NCBI GenBank assembly: GCA_019973155.2
Contig: BPQB01000078.1
Coordinates: 62,001 to 126,000, forward strand
DNA from: Phanerochaete sordida
Lineage: Eukaryota > Basidiomycota > Agaricomycetes > Polyporales > Phanerochaetaceae
Length of the DNA: 64,000 nucleotides
Reading direction: 5' to 3'
A model generated the notes under the pieces. It was not told the origin of the DNA and searched no databases. It saw nothing but the letters and a program-made list of their open reading frames with translations. Made by a program: the position numbers and the translations under genes. Shown here one piece after another: positions 47,821 through 58,408 of the stretch (positions are counted from its first letter, which is position 1; every line of letters begins with the position of its first letter).

Positions 47821-49336
47821 CTACTCATTCCAACAAGCAAGCGGTCCTTCGTCACGTACAAGCACGATCTGAAGAGCGCCCTGCGCGCGAAGCACCGGCA
47901 GCCGTCGCTCCAATCTCCTCCTGAGCAGCTTCTCAAGCAGCGCCTCCTCCTGACCCTCCTGCGGCGCCCAGAGAACACGCAGACGGAACGTCTGCAAGGC
48001 CGGCCACGCCAGCACATACGACTGGAGCGTCTCCCAGAAATCTGTTTCCCTCGCGCTGAGCCTAGCGGCGTAGCTCACGGTGAGCTCGATGGTGGTCGTC
48101 GCGGGCGGCGGGCGGGCGAGCGCGATGTAGACGCCCTCCGGGATCCCGCGGAAGAAGGGCTCGAGGTCTTCTGTGAGGACGAGGTTCGACAGCGTCAGGG
48201 TTTGCAGCGCGCGGCATTCCGCGAGATTCAGCTTGTAGCGTGGCTCATTGGGAGCTACGACTGCGCGCCACGTCAGTGAGACTCAGCTGCGGCGGACGCA
48301 TGGACGTACCCGGAGTTTCAGACATCAGCCGATTGAAGAGGGTGATGTTCAGAGACTGCAGGCGCGTGCCCAGTCCGGCCCGCATGAGGAGATATTCAAG
48401 AGCTGGGAAGTCGGTGAGAAAGTCTGAGGTACCGACGTTCACGTGGATAATGTTGTGTAGAGCATCGTTGGCCTGCAGTGACCCAGACGTCGGAATATAT
48501 CCTTTGGTGTAGAGTCAGTCTCTGAAGTCGAATAGGAGTGGAATTGGACGTACGCCATAGATCCCCAATCCTATTCCCACAAGTGTCCTTCTTCGACCAC
48601 TCGGTGAGGTGTAAATAGTGTAGAGTGAGCGTTTCGATGTGTGAAAACGTGCTGAGAAAGCGTAGTAGCTCGCGTAGATCGGCAGTCGTCCGCGACAGCG
48701 TGAGGGAGCGTAGGGATATGGGCGGGGCGGGAAATTCGTCAGCGAGGGACGGTAGGGCCATTTTCTTGAAAGCGTCTAGATAGGACGACCAATCCGCTGG
48801 CGGGAGATGAAGCCTTTCGAGCTTCAGGCTGTGAAGATAAGGGAAGCGGAGCACAATTTGGACAAGAGCTTGCGCTGTCACTGTCGAGGTCCTTTCGGGT
48901 GTGTCCCAGTCGCGAACATGACTCAGCGTAAGGTCTTCCACGAGAACGTTCAGCGGTGTTAGCGACCCTTGTGCGTACATCGATTCGTCCAGCAGTTCAT
49001 GTAAGCTGTTCAGCTGCTGCGGCTTCATGCGAAGTCGGCGGAAGAGGTGGTAGCGGGACCGGGGAGCCCATATGCGAGCGAGGCCGACGATAGCTTTGAG
49101 ACTGCGTGAGTCGTCTTTGAGGAGGTCGACGACTGTGTTCACGATGTCAGGGACCAGTCTGGGTATCTGGTTGGTTTGAAGTCAGAATCATAGTCAGGCA
49201 ATACCCATCTGCATCTGCAACTGTCACGTACCTCACGGCCGCTTCTGCTGTCAGCGCACAAATGGTCCAGTTGGACAGAGAGTGAAGGAGGTGTGACGGG
49301 GTCTGAGGCCCGCCAGAGAGCGTAGAGTGTCTGCAT
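47821..49336 (-). CDS. F-box/LRR-like protein, paralog of the gene at 42093-43410
   Basis: Four exons (49336-49232, 49166-48554, 48501-48310, 48254-47821) join in phase to 447 residues. The segment IPRLVPDIVNTVVDLL with IWAPRSRYHLFRRL corresponds to the F-box of the gene at 42093, but it sits behind a 35-residue first exon (MQTLYALWRASDPV). LRR-like segments include LHSLKLERLHLP, LRSLTLSRTTAD, IETLTLHYLHL and LQTLTLSNLVLT. The C-terminus (LAWPALQTFRLRV, LERRLPVLRAQGALQIVLV) matches its paralog. The first exon is the least certain part. Confidence 0.75.
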
Positions 49337-49980
49337 GAGCTCAGAGACCGACGTGTCGTCCTATCTCGTCAGAGGGAAGGGTGGACGCGGCTTTGAGGGA
49401 GATCTTCACGAGTCATGAGGCTGTTCCAACACGTGGGCCTGCTGAATCGATGTTCCTCTGATCGCTGTTCGCAGAGGAGGCGAGGTCGCCTCGGAACGAC
49501 TGTCGAGGCTGCAGCTGGCGCTCTGCAAAGCCAGCCATCTGTGATATCCACGTCGGTCTCAAAGCAAAGCAAGGTTGGCTTCGGAACTCGCTCGAACACA
49601 TCGCTGTCCGTGTGCAAGCCCGTTCGTAAAAACGACCTCGCCGCGAGGGTTGCCAAAACGCCGCCTCTGGCAAGCAGAGGCCGCTGTTCCTAGTGCTGGC
49701 CAGAAAGATTCGGGATTTTCAGCAGACACGACATTCATACAAGCAATCCGTGACCTACACGCCTTCACATTCGGGACCTTCGACGCCCAAGAGGACCTGG
49801 CGTCTAACGTCCGCAGGTCGCAACATGGGGAGCGGGAGGGCAGCGAGCGGCGGACGTTAGACGCCTGGCCGCCTGAGCAGCGCATCACGTGCGCATTCGC
49901 TCGCTCATTTTCGGGCCTCGGCCACGTCTTGGACGTCGTCTCCCTCGGCGACGACAATGACGGTCACAACGGTATCGTAT
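49337..49980. other. Intergenic stretch before the hAT-type element
   Basis: Frames exist on both strands (49575-49991 plus, 49957-49559 minus) without a recognisable domain. Nothing shows that the element to the right split a gene: joining the flanks across the insertion gives an immediate TAA. Confidence 0.35.
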
Positions 49981-49988
49981 CCTCTGAT
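49981..49988. repeat. Target-site duplication, left
   Basis: CCTCTGAT flanks the element on the left and is repeated exactly at 51598-51605. An 8-bp duplication is the hAT signature. Confidence 0.85.
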
Positions 49989-51597
49989 TAGTGGTTGAGG
50001 GTCCGGTCCTTAGGACCGGCTGGGACCAGGATTAGGACCGAGACCGGACTGCGTAGGACCGCTGACGGTCCTGGTCCTGTGCCGGTCCTGTCCTGGTCCC
50101 AGTCCTCGGTCCTGGTAATCGTCAATATTTTCAGGACTGACATGGACCGGTCAGGACCGGTCAAGGACTGAGGTGCGTGTGTTCAACGATACCCTCGCGG
50201 AAAATGCTCCGCCACATTACCTAGGAGTTCGAGCGACTCCGGCGCATCTAATCAAACTCCAAGACCTTCGAAACGTAGGTAATCGATGCAATCTCTGTTC
50301 ATATATATACATCATGAACACCGGAAGGCTTTCTCGCAGCCTATTAATCGGTAAGTGAAGCGCGTGTCACGGGGAGGACGCGTCTGGCAAAATGTCAGCG
50401 TCGGGAGGGTGAGACAATATTTGTGCTCACTGAGTGTGTATAGGACAATCATGCTCGCCATGGCGAGCGCGAGCACCTCCAGTGTCCTGCCAACGAGGCG
50501 GAGAGGTATCCCGAGGGCCGCGGCCTCCTTGTCAGGGTACATAGCTACGTCGATCGCGCGCAAACTCTGCACCATCTCTTGGTACATGCAGAGTCGAGCA
50601 TGGGTGCGGCGGGATGCGCACAAATTAGTTGGTGTGTAGTATGATATGCGCCCGCAGGTAAAGTACGGGAGAGAACGCAGGCGGCGCGGGCTCGCGCATG
50701 TTCAGTTTGAAGGTCACGCTCAGCAGATGCAGTGTGTGGAGCAGCGATTACCAGATTTCGCCGACTTCGCCGAGGTGGAACTTGAAGATGTGCGCCTCGA
50801 CCTTAACACCACCACTGATAGGCGAACGATTGCGGTGCCACGACACATCGTCGGGCTCGATGGCTCGCAGCACAGGCAGTGAGTAGAGTACCAGAGATGC
50901 GCGTATCACGCGGCGGATTACGCCGGATAATTGCGCTGCGATGTTGCCGTTCTAAAAAGGAGCACCGTGAAGAACTCGCAAGGTGTCGCGGATATGCGGC
51001 GAACGCAAGGAAGCCGAGGCCGCGTACTTGCTCCCGGGCCCCGCCCGCTCGCGTAAAGCTGCTGGTAATGTTCATGAATCAGCCAGAAAGTTAGATCTAC
51101 GACTTTCCGTCTGGTAACACTTTACTGAGCGCAATAATACAGTTTGTACACTCTCCAGCATCTCTTCACACAGCAATGCGGCCATGACGCCACCGCGCAC
51201 ACGATAGTACTCACTGGGGACTATTCGTGCGAAGCACCTCGCCGGGCACTCTGCAAGGCCCTCTGACCTCGTCGAATTTACAAAGCACATCGCGCGCATG
51301 CTTATAAAGGCTGTGTACACGCGGTCGTGGGCGTAACTACGCAGAACACAGTATACGATGACCTCGAGCTGCACGAGGAAGCTCTCCTTATGCGTACACA
51401 GGACCTAGACTGGCAACGGTCCTGCAGTGGTCCTGGACCGGTCAGGACCAGTCCAAGACTGGCTGTAGGACCGGGTAGGACCAGGACCGGGTCCTAGTCC
51501 GGTCCTATGCAGCCAGTCCTGGTCCTAGTGGCGGTCCCGGTCCCGGTCCTCCCAATATCTGGGAAAAGACCGGACCGGACCGGACCCTCAACCACTA
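49989..51597. mobile_element. Non-autonomous hAT-type DNA transposon, 1.6 kb
   Basis: The element has 21-bp perfect terminal inverted repeats beginning TAGTGGTTGAGGG, which fits the hAT YARNG rule, and a perfect 8-bp target duplication. The outer 180 bp at each end are crowded with GGTCC/GGACC words, more than a dozen per side. These are probably subterminal transposase-binding sites. The 1.2 kb interior has no long frame and no hAT dimerisation or RNase-H-like motif, so it must be moved by a transposase encoded elsewhere. The perfect duplication and repeats suggest a fairly recent insertion. Confidence 0.88.
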
Positions 51598-51605
51598 CCT
51601 CTGAT
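51598..51605. repeat. Target-site duplication, right
   Basis: CCTCTGAT is identical to 49981-49988 and directly follows the right inverted repeat. Confidence 0.85.
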
Positions 51606-52118
51606 TAATGCTGATATCACGGTCTAAATTTGCGTCTTTGGAACGATTGCAGTGCCGTACAGCGGGTCGCGATTGGGTCTGGCGCACCCAACGTCCGTCT
51701 TCGAGCGTACAAGGATGTATACACCAGCATGTGCGAAGCCATTTCTCGCTGGAGCGCACCGTCCGCGCAGCGCGTCTCAAGGCTCGTGTACCCTGACCAT
51801 GGTTATTCAATTTTCGTCACCATTGCCACCCTGTTCGCGCACAAAGCCATATGTTTGCAGGACATCCAGACGCTGCGTGCAGTATAGTATTGCCAGAGAA
51901 AATTCATAAGACGATGAGAAAGCGCGACGCCGAACATTGCGTGAGCTCCAGCAGGCTCAACAGCTGCGAGAACGATGCAAAGGTCACATACGTTCGTATC
52001 CGAGCAAGTGCCACTGCGCTTGAAAGACCGCGCAGCGCAACCAGTCGCCACGCTCCTCCACGGCGGCACGGTTTGGCACGCCCCGAGAGACTCGACCCGC
52101 GGCGCAGGGAAGCCCTCG
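51606..52118. other. Intergenic stretch
   Basis: Short overlapping frames only. It includes the 3' flank of the minus-strand F-box gene that ends at 52119. Confidence 0.35.
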
Positions 52119-53744
52119 TCACTTCCGGGCCACTCTGAGCTCCTTGACGAGCTCAAGCGTCTTCCCGCGCTCTGGCAGCTCGCCCACAAGGTCCGGGTCG
52201 CCATCGGTGCCGTACAAATGGACCAGGGGCGCGTTGGGAAAGTACCGGTCGAGAAACCGCGCGACCGCGGGCGCTGCTGCCGGCGCGACCTCCGCGTACT
52301 GCACATTCAGCTCCTGTGCGTCCGAGGGCGGCACGCTCGCGCCCGCGTCGTCCCACGTCCAGAGCGGCGGGACCGGCGCGAGGCTGGCAGCGAGTGTCGT
52401 GAGCTGGGGACAGCAACGCGCGAAGTGCACGAGGTCCGCGAGTGGGACGCCCAGGTGCCCGCGGCCCTCGGCCAGCACTTGGTCGTTGCAGAGGCAGAGG
52501 GTCGACAGTGACGGCCACGCCTTCGCCATTTTCTCTGCCAGCGGCGATGCAAAGGAGACTGGACAGTTGTAGAGGGTAACCTTGCGAAGCCCTCGAACTT
52601 GGAGAAGCGCATCGAGGGCTGTGCTGGTGAGGTAGTCACCACCCCATTCCATGTCTTCTGGACCGAGGGAGATTGTGCAGTCGCGCAAGGACGTGAACAG
52701 GCCGAGTGCTTCGAAAAAGGGAAGAAACTGGTTCGTAGAGGACAGCACCCCGGTTGGCAGTTCGGTGGATGAGATATGTAGAGTGTGGAGGGGCGCGGAT
52801 CGGAGCGAGCGGATGAAGCCAGCCCAGTCGACGGGAGAGGCATCGAACCCAAACAGGATGTGGAGTTCCGTGAGGCGCGCAAATTTGCCCATGTTCCTCG
52901 ACTTGAATACGATATTCGAGCTCATGACGTACAGCATGAGCGTCTTGAGGTCCGGAATGTGCGAGAGGTGCGCCAAAGCGTCGGGTGATAAAGCATGAAA
53001 TCCCCCGTCCAGGATGCGCAGCCGACCGAGGGTGGACACCGTTTTGGAGAGCTGCGCATATACACCCTCTATTCCGGGGTTGGTCAGATGACAAATGTAC
53101 CAGTCTTGGTGTAGCAGGAGATGAGAGAGGCTGCCCATGCCTTCGAGCTTCTGTAGAATCCCTTTGGTCTCCGCGCTGGGCCTCGCGTATTCCATGGAGA
53201 CGGCATTTAGTGAATCGTGGAGAAATATCTCTGCAGACCGGGGAGCACCTGCGACCATGCGCACCACCAGCCGACGCAGTTGCGGCAGGACGGGGCGCGG
53301 GCCATTCTTGCGTATAGCCTCTAACCAGCTCGTCTCGCGTGCAACGTCGTGTGCGATACCGCGGACGCGGGTGATGGGAAACAACTTCACCTCACGGACG
53401 CGCCGAGCATGGTGCACGAATCGCGCCCATTCGTCGCCAACGGGAGGTCGCGTTATGGTCTGCAGGTCATTCAGCTGTCATCGTAGCGCGAAGATTCCTG
53501 GGAAACGCACGAAATTGTACCCTGTGACCCCTTGCCGTGTCACCGTTCCTTCAGGAAGGCAAAATAGCAGCGGTCCTATGCCGTTGAAGAGATGCGCCCA
53601 GAGCTTGTCCATTGCGGGCTCGTAGAAGACGCGCGAGACGAGGGCGAGGTGGAAGAAGAAGGGACGGTCGCCGAGAGTATAACAATCTGGCAGATGCTGT
53701 ACAATCTCGCGTACAAGTTCGGTAACGGTCCAGCAGCGATGCAT
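52119..53744 (-). CDS. F-box/LRR-like protein
   Basis: Exons 53744-53511 and 53459-52119 encode 524 residues. The F-box module is MHRCWTVTELVREIVQHL with LALVSRVFYEPAMDKLWAHL. After the intron comes GDEWARFVHHARRVREVK. LRR-like segments include LRRLVVRMVAG, LKTLMLYVMSSN, LTELHILFGF, LRKVTLYNCPVSF and LSTLCLCNDQV. The end, FLDRYFPNAPLVHLYG, matches other cluster members. The phase-0 intron is at the family position after codon 78. All features look intact. It probably acts as a ubiquitin-ligase adaptor with an unknown substrate. Confidence 0.85.
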
Positions 53745-54226
53745 GGAGCGCGGCGAGTGAGCTTGAAATGCAGCAGACGTTCTGAAGAAAATTCGTCTAG
53801 GACAATCGGCTCGGAAAAAGGGGCGCGTCGACGTACTCTTCCGAATTATCGCTCATGATGCACCGCTATGTGTTCGCCCGTGATTCAAAGATAGCCTGTG
53901 GTCCTGAATCTTGTAGCAAAGGACCGTAGTTTTGTGGTCAAGAGCAAGACAGGGAGCGCGCGAAGTCCGGGCACACTGCGCGACGCTACGTCACGTGAAC
54001 ACAAAAATGTTGCGCTGCGAAGGACGAGCCTTGGAAGATGCAAAGCGGATATCAAGGGAGATAGTATTCTAAGTTGAATATATATAAGGGAATGAGAGCA
54101 GCGTTGCGGAGACTGCAGGGTCGAGGTGGTTACTATCATCCACGGGTGAAGCAAAAGTCGCGCTCTCATCCGAGTCGGCTCGATATGAAATGGCCCTTCT
54201 CAGGCGTCGCAACCCAGCGATCGCCT
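53745..54226. other. Intergenic stretch
   Basis: It holds the promoter of the F-box gene on the left and the 3' flank of the membrane-protein gene on the right. No gene is recognised. Confidence 0.35.
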
Positions 54227-55726
54227 TCACTCAGCGGAATAGGTTGGAGGGGCGTCCAAATTGGTGGCCTCCTCAAAGGATTCTGTCCCTCCTTTCTCGC
54301 GGGCGATTGTGCCAGAGCAAGTCCCTGAGAATGCTTCGACACGCGATCCGGCGTCGGCGAAGCTAGAGTGCAAGCCAAGCAGCATTACGCTGCTTGAACT
54401 CGTGAGGGCGACACCCGCTATCGCGCGGTCGAGCATCTGGAAATTACTGGTGTAGGTCGAAGTGGGACGCGGGCTGACCAGGCTGAGGTGGAGCGAGTCC
54501 GTGCTCGCTGTCGTTGTGCTCGTGTCGGCGGTTTGGCTCGAGGGATAACGGTGCAGGAGACCTGCGGAAAGTCGTCAGGCAACTTTGAGTGTGAAGGAGC
54601 ATGTTCGTGATACTTACTCGTCTGCGTGTACGGCGTGCTCGACTGCTCGATCCTCGCCTCGAGGCCCCGGGAGCGTCTCCGCTGGTACCACCATGCCATG
54701 CTAATTGCGGCCAGTAGGAAGACACAGAGCCCTAATACCGCCGGTAGAATGATTGCGAGGTTTTTAAGCGTCGAATTCGACTTATGAGGCCCCGCTGCGC
54801 TTGGACTCGCTTGGGAGGCCGCAATAGAACTCAAAGATGTGCTTGAAGGTTTGACCGATGGCGAAGCCTGCTGCCCGCCAAATGGTGCCGCTGATATTCC
54901 GCCTGCAGGTGGAGTTAGAGACAAGGAGGGTGATTGAGAGGAAATGAGAAAGGATTTGGAGGCATGGGCAGGAGCTGGGCTTGCAGAGAAAGCCGCGCTC
55001 GACGATGGTCCCGAGCGCAAACTTGACCCCAGTGACACAGCAGCTACCGCCGTCAGCGCCTCTCCTGGAAAGACAGACGACACCTGTGAAGACTGCAAGT
55101 TGCTGGACGGCGGCTCCGCATCCGCATTGCCAGCGGGCGCAAGCGCAGCGCCAGACGGGACGTACGTCAGGTAGTCGAAGCAGAAAGTCGACCACGGCTG
55201 TCCGACGTGCGAGGCCGGCGCTGTGACGAGCAGCGTGTGCGCGCCGTCTTCGAGGTTTGGCGACTGGAAGAAGAGCTGGCGCGTTAGGTACGCCGTGCCC
55301 CGCTGCGCCGTGAACGTCGTGGATTGCGCGTCGGCGTCCAGCGTGTAGGTCGAAACCGCAGTGTTGTTCGCTAGGATGCAGCCGAAGACCGAGACGGATG
55401 TACCTGGGATGCTCGTCAGGCTGACTGGGCTCTGCAGGGCAGGCGAGCACGTACCGGTGAAGATAAATTTAAACTCGGAATCCGGATGCGCTGAGTACGC
55501 GGTCGTCCTGTACATCGTTAGGGACTCCAGAAGGGATGGATCGATCTGCGACGTACGAGTTGTAGTCCGGAGTAGTTGTTGTATGATTATACCAGCTCGT
55601 TACATAGTTAATCTGGGGACTAGTATTGTCCACCACGACGGCCTGCATAGCTGCAGACGACTGGGTAAGAGGGTTACCAGAAGGGAATGTAGACATACTC
55701 ACGATTCCATATACAATTATGCCCAT
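54227..55726 (-). CDS. Single-pass membrane protein, beta-sandwich-like ectodomain, PPxY tail
   Basis: Exons 55726-55604, 55545-54618 and 54561-54227 would give 461 residues. The N-terminal part (VVVDNTSPQINY, SLTMYRTTAYS, then TSVSVFGCIL and LEDGAHTLLVTAP) has the layout of an Agaricomycete family with an extracellular beta-sandwich. A Ser/Pro/Ala-rich stalk follows, then one membrane helix near residue 300 (IILPAVLGLCVFLLAAISMA) and a basic stop-transfer stretch (RRRSRG). The cytosolic tail is Ser/Thr-rich and ends in PPTY, a PY motif of the kind bound by Rsp5/Nedd4 ubiquitin ligases. The start is uncertain: no clear signal peptide is seen, and an upstream exon may be missing. Confidence 0.72.
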
Positions 55727-56390
55727 TGTTCATCATTGAACATCTTAGGCTCGCTGTCAGCGGCGATTGCGCACAGGAGATCCGCGACACTGCCCACTCG
55801 CAGTCTCTTGATCCGCGTCGGACAATGGTGCGACGCAAGTGAGCCACTTCAAGCGTTCTACGACGTCTCTGTATGCGAGAAAACCGGGATCGGTGGAAAG
55901 AGGCCGCGCAATAGATGACAGATGTACATCGGATGTACAGCAATGGTGATCAGCTGCAGTCTGTCTCGAAGCAGCAGATGGCGCGACGCTGTACGTGCGT
56001 GACCGCGTTGACAGTTGGCCACCATCCGATGCATGTCGTCTTGGTGACGCGTAACTTTGGTGGCGCGAACCGCCAGCATTTTCCAGAAGAGACGTCGCCG
56101 AGTGTTGAGCGAAGACAGTTCTGCGATCGCGAGAAGACAAGAGCACAGCGTCATCGCCGACGTGAGAGGCGGGTGGCAGTAGTGGCCGCCAAAAAGAATT
56201 CGGTGTAAGGAGCTTGCGGGCTAGCCTCGGGTCGTGGTCCAGCAGAGATGGGATGGTACTCCAGTGGGCGCCGGCGAACAAGTAATGAACGTGGCTGGAT
56301 CCAGACAGGACGCCGCTATGACAAGGGAGGTAACAAATACCGCGTCGCAGATGGAGCAGACCGACTTCATCGGCATGAGCTAGCCCGCAG
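55727..56390. other. Intergenic stretch
   Basis: The minus-strand frames 56281-55757 and 56154-55858 have no recognisable content. This region may contain the true promoter and a short first exon of the membrane-protein gene. Confidence 0.3.
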
Positions 56391-57846
56391 CTAGTTCACG
56401 TAGCCAACACTGCAATGCACGAGCTCATCCGCATTGACCTCACCCGACAGCCAGGCGTTGAGAGAATAGCGGTCGAGGAATGTGGCGACGGCCGGCGCAG
56501 CGGCGGGTTCGGTGTACGTTGTCTGCATCGACGACGGCACGTCCGGCGCTGGCTTGCCGGGCGCGTGCCACCGCCACGCGTCGGACGCCGGCTCAAACTC
56601 CACGTCGACCTCGCGGAGCGCGGAGCAGCGCCGCGCAAGATACAGGAGGTCTGCGAGCAGCGGGAGGCACTCGTGGTAGAGGTCCAGATGGGGCTGCATG
56701 ACGAGGGTCTGCGGGCGCGGCCACGCCTCCGCCAGTTCCTCGAGGAGCGGCGATGCGTACGAGATCGGGTCCTGCTCGAGGGTGAAGCTGCGCATGTTGC
56801 ACGCATGGTACAAGGGGCGCAGGACGATGTGGTCCAGGTATGCTTCGTTTCACAGGCCTTGCTCCGCCCCGGACGTTATCGTGGCTTCACAAGCGGAGAG
56901 GTGCGTGAACTGGCCGAGTGCTTCCAGGAAGGGGACTGATTTGGTCGAGGGGCACTCTTGCGGTGCCCACACGACTACCCAGATGCGTTCGAGCGGCGCG
57001 GAGTCCAGCGAGCGCAGGAATCGCGTCCATTCTGTGGGTATAATGCCAGGAGCAAACGCGAGTTTGAGCGACGTGAGCGACGTGACTTTGTTGAGGTACG
57101 GCAGGTCCCAGATGCGCATGTTGAACTGGTGGACCAGAAGCGAGAGAGCGCGAAGTCGGGGCCGGTTAGAAAGGCAGGTGAGGGCTTCTCTCGTCAAGGG
57201 GTAGTACCAGCCATCGAGTGATTCCAGCACGTTCGGCGCGGTGGTCTGTGCTTTCCGTAGGAAGGACGCGAAGCCCTCTTCGTTCCCGATGCAGTAGATC
57301 GTGGCTGACTCCAGACGGGAGTGTAGGAAAATGATGTGCGCCAAGCGGAGAAACTTCTGTGTGAATTTCAGGTAGCACAGGCGGGGAAAGGCTGGATAAG
57401 GTAGGTGGGCGCGGGCTATATCTAGCGACGCGAAGTCGGTCGCGAACCGCGCCTCTCTGGGCATCCGATCTGGGGCTCTGCAAGAACACCGCGCGAACAC
57501 GTCGCGCATGGTGCACCACGCGCGTCCACTCGTCGCCCGCGGCCGTGGGTATGATTCTCTGCAGAGCAGCAAATATCAGGATAGGGGGAAGAACATCGAT
57601 GAAAACGCAAGCTTACATCACTGAACGGGAGCCCCGGGTCGCACTTGACGAAATCCTTGGGAAGAGAGGCCCAAGGTCGGACGGACGCTCCCATAGAAGG
57701 TCCATCGCGGGGTCGTAGAGTACCCGCGAGACGCATGCCAGGCCGACGAAGAATTTTCGGTCCACGGGGGCGAGGCTGTGCTGGAAGCAGTGCACAATCT
57801 CGCGCACGACCTCCTCCGTTGCCACGCAGCGGTTCCTATCGTGAAG
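56391..57846 (-). pseudogene. F-box/LRR-like pseudogene
   Basis: The family module is still visible (NRCVATEEVVREIVHCF, LACVSRVLYDPAMDLLWE). However, the ATG-CAC start of the paralogs reads AGG-AAC (57837-57832). Exon 1 changes frame between DLGPL and LPKDFVKCD. Exon 2 (from 57542, DEWTRVVHHARRVRAV) changes frame again near 57480 before FASLDIARAHLPYPAFP. A TGA replaces the expected Trp between TSGAEQGL and NEAYLDHIVL (about 56850). The last part (FTLEQDPISYASPLLEEL, AVATFLDRYSLNAW) is intact. Several independent lesions make this a pseudogene. A possible 5'-UTR intron (GTAAGTC to CCTCAG) remains upstream. Confidence 0.8.
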
Positions 57847-58408
57847 CGTCCCTGGGCGGGCTAACAGGCGAAGTCTATCTGAAACTGAGGAAGGCCTCAG
57901 GTCAGTCCATCAGTCGAGGAAAGCCATCGTGGATGTGACTTACAGCGAGAGGAGTAGAAGACGTCCGCGAAAGTGAAAAGCCAGAAGCCCGGCAGAGAGC
58001 GCGTTGCAGTAGACTTTGCTGGTTGTAAGTAAGGCTGGATTATAATGGTGTAAACGGAGCTGCAGTAATCAGCGAGCAGGGGCGACTATCGTGAGAGATT
58101 GTCCAGCGGTAAACTGAACAACGTCATCATCAACACCGTGATAACATGCACTGCCCCAGGAGAGGGAGACAGCGGCGTGAGCGTACTCTGCGCAGCGTGT
58201 GTACGCAAGGAATTGGTCTGGAATGCGAGACAGAAATATGAGCTTTGGCAAAGAATATACGGCTGATGTGAGATACGCAGCGCGCTGGGTCAACACGATG
58301 AACTGGAGCCATGTCACCGAATCAACCACATGAACACCAGAAGCGGCTAGTCCAGTGGAATGTGCTCGACACAACGACGAAGGATCCCGACCGGAACATT
58401 TGGAAGGT
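57847..58408. other. Intergenic stretch
   Basis: It contains the old promoter of the pseudogene and the 3' flank of the next gene. Only short frames are seen. Confidence 0.35.
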
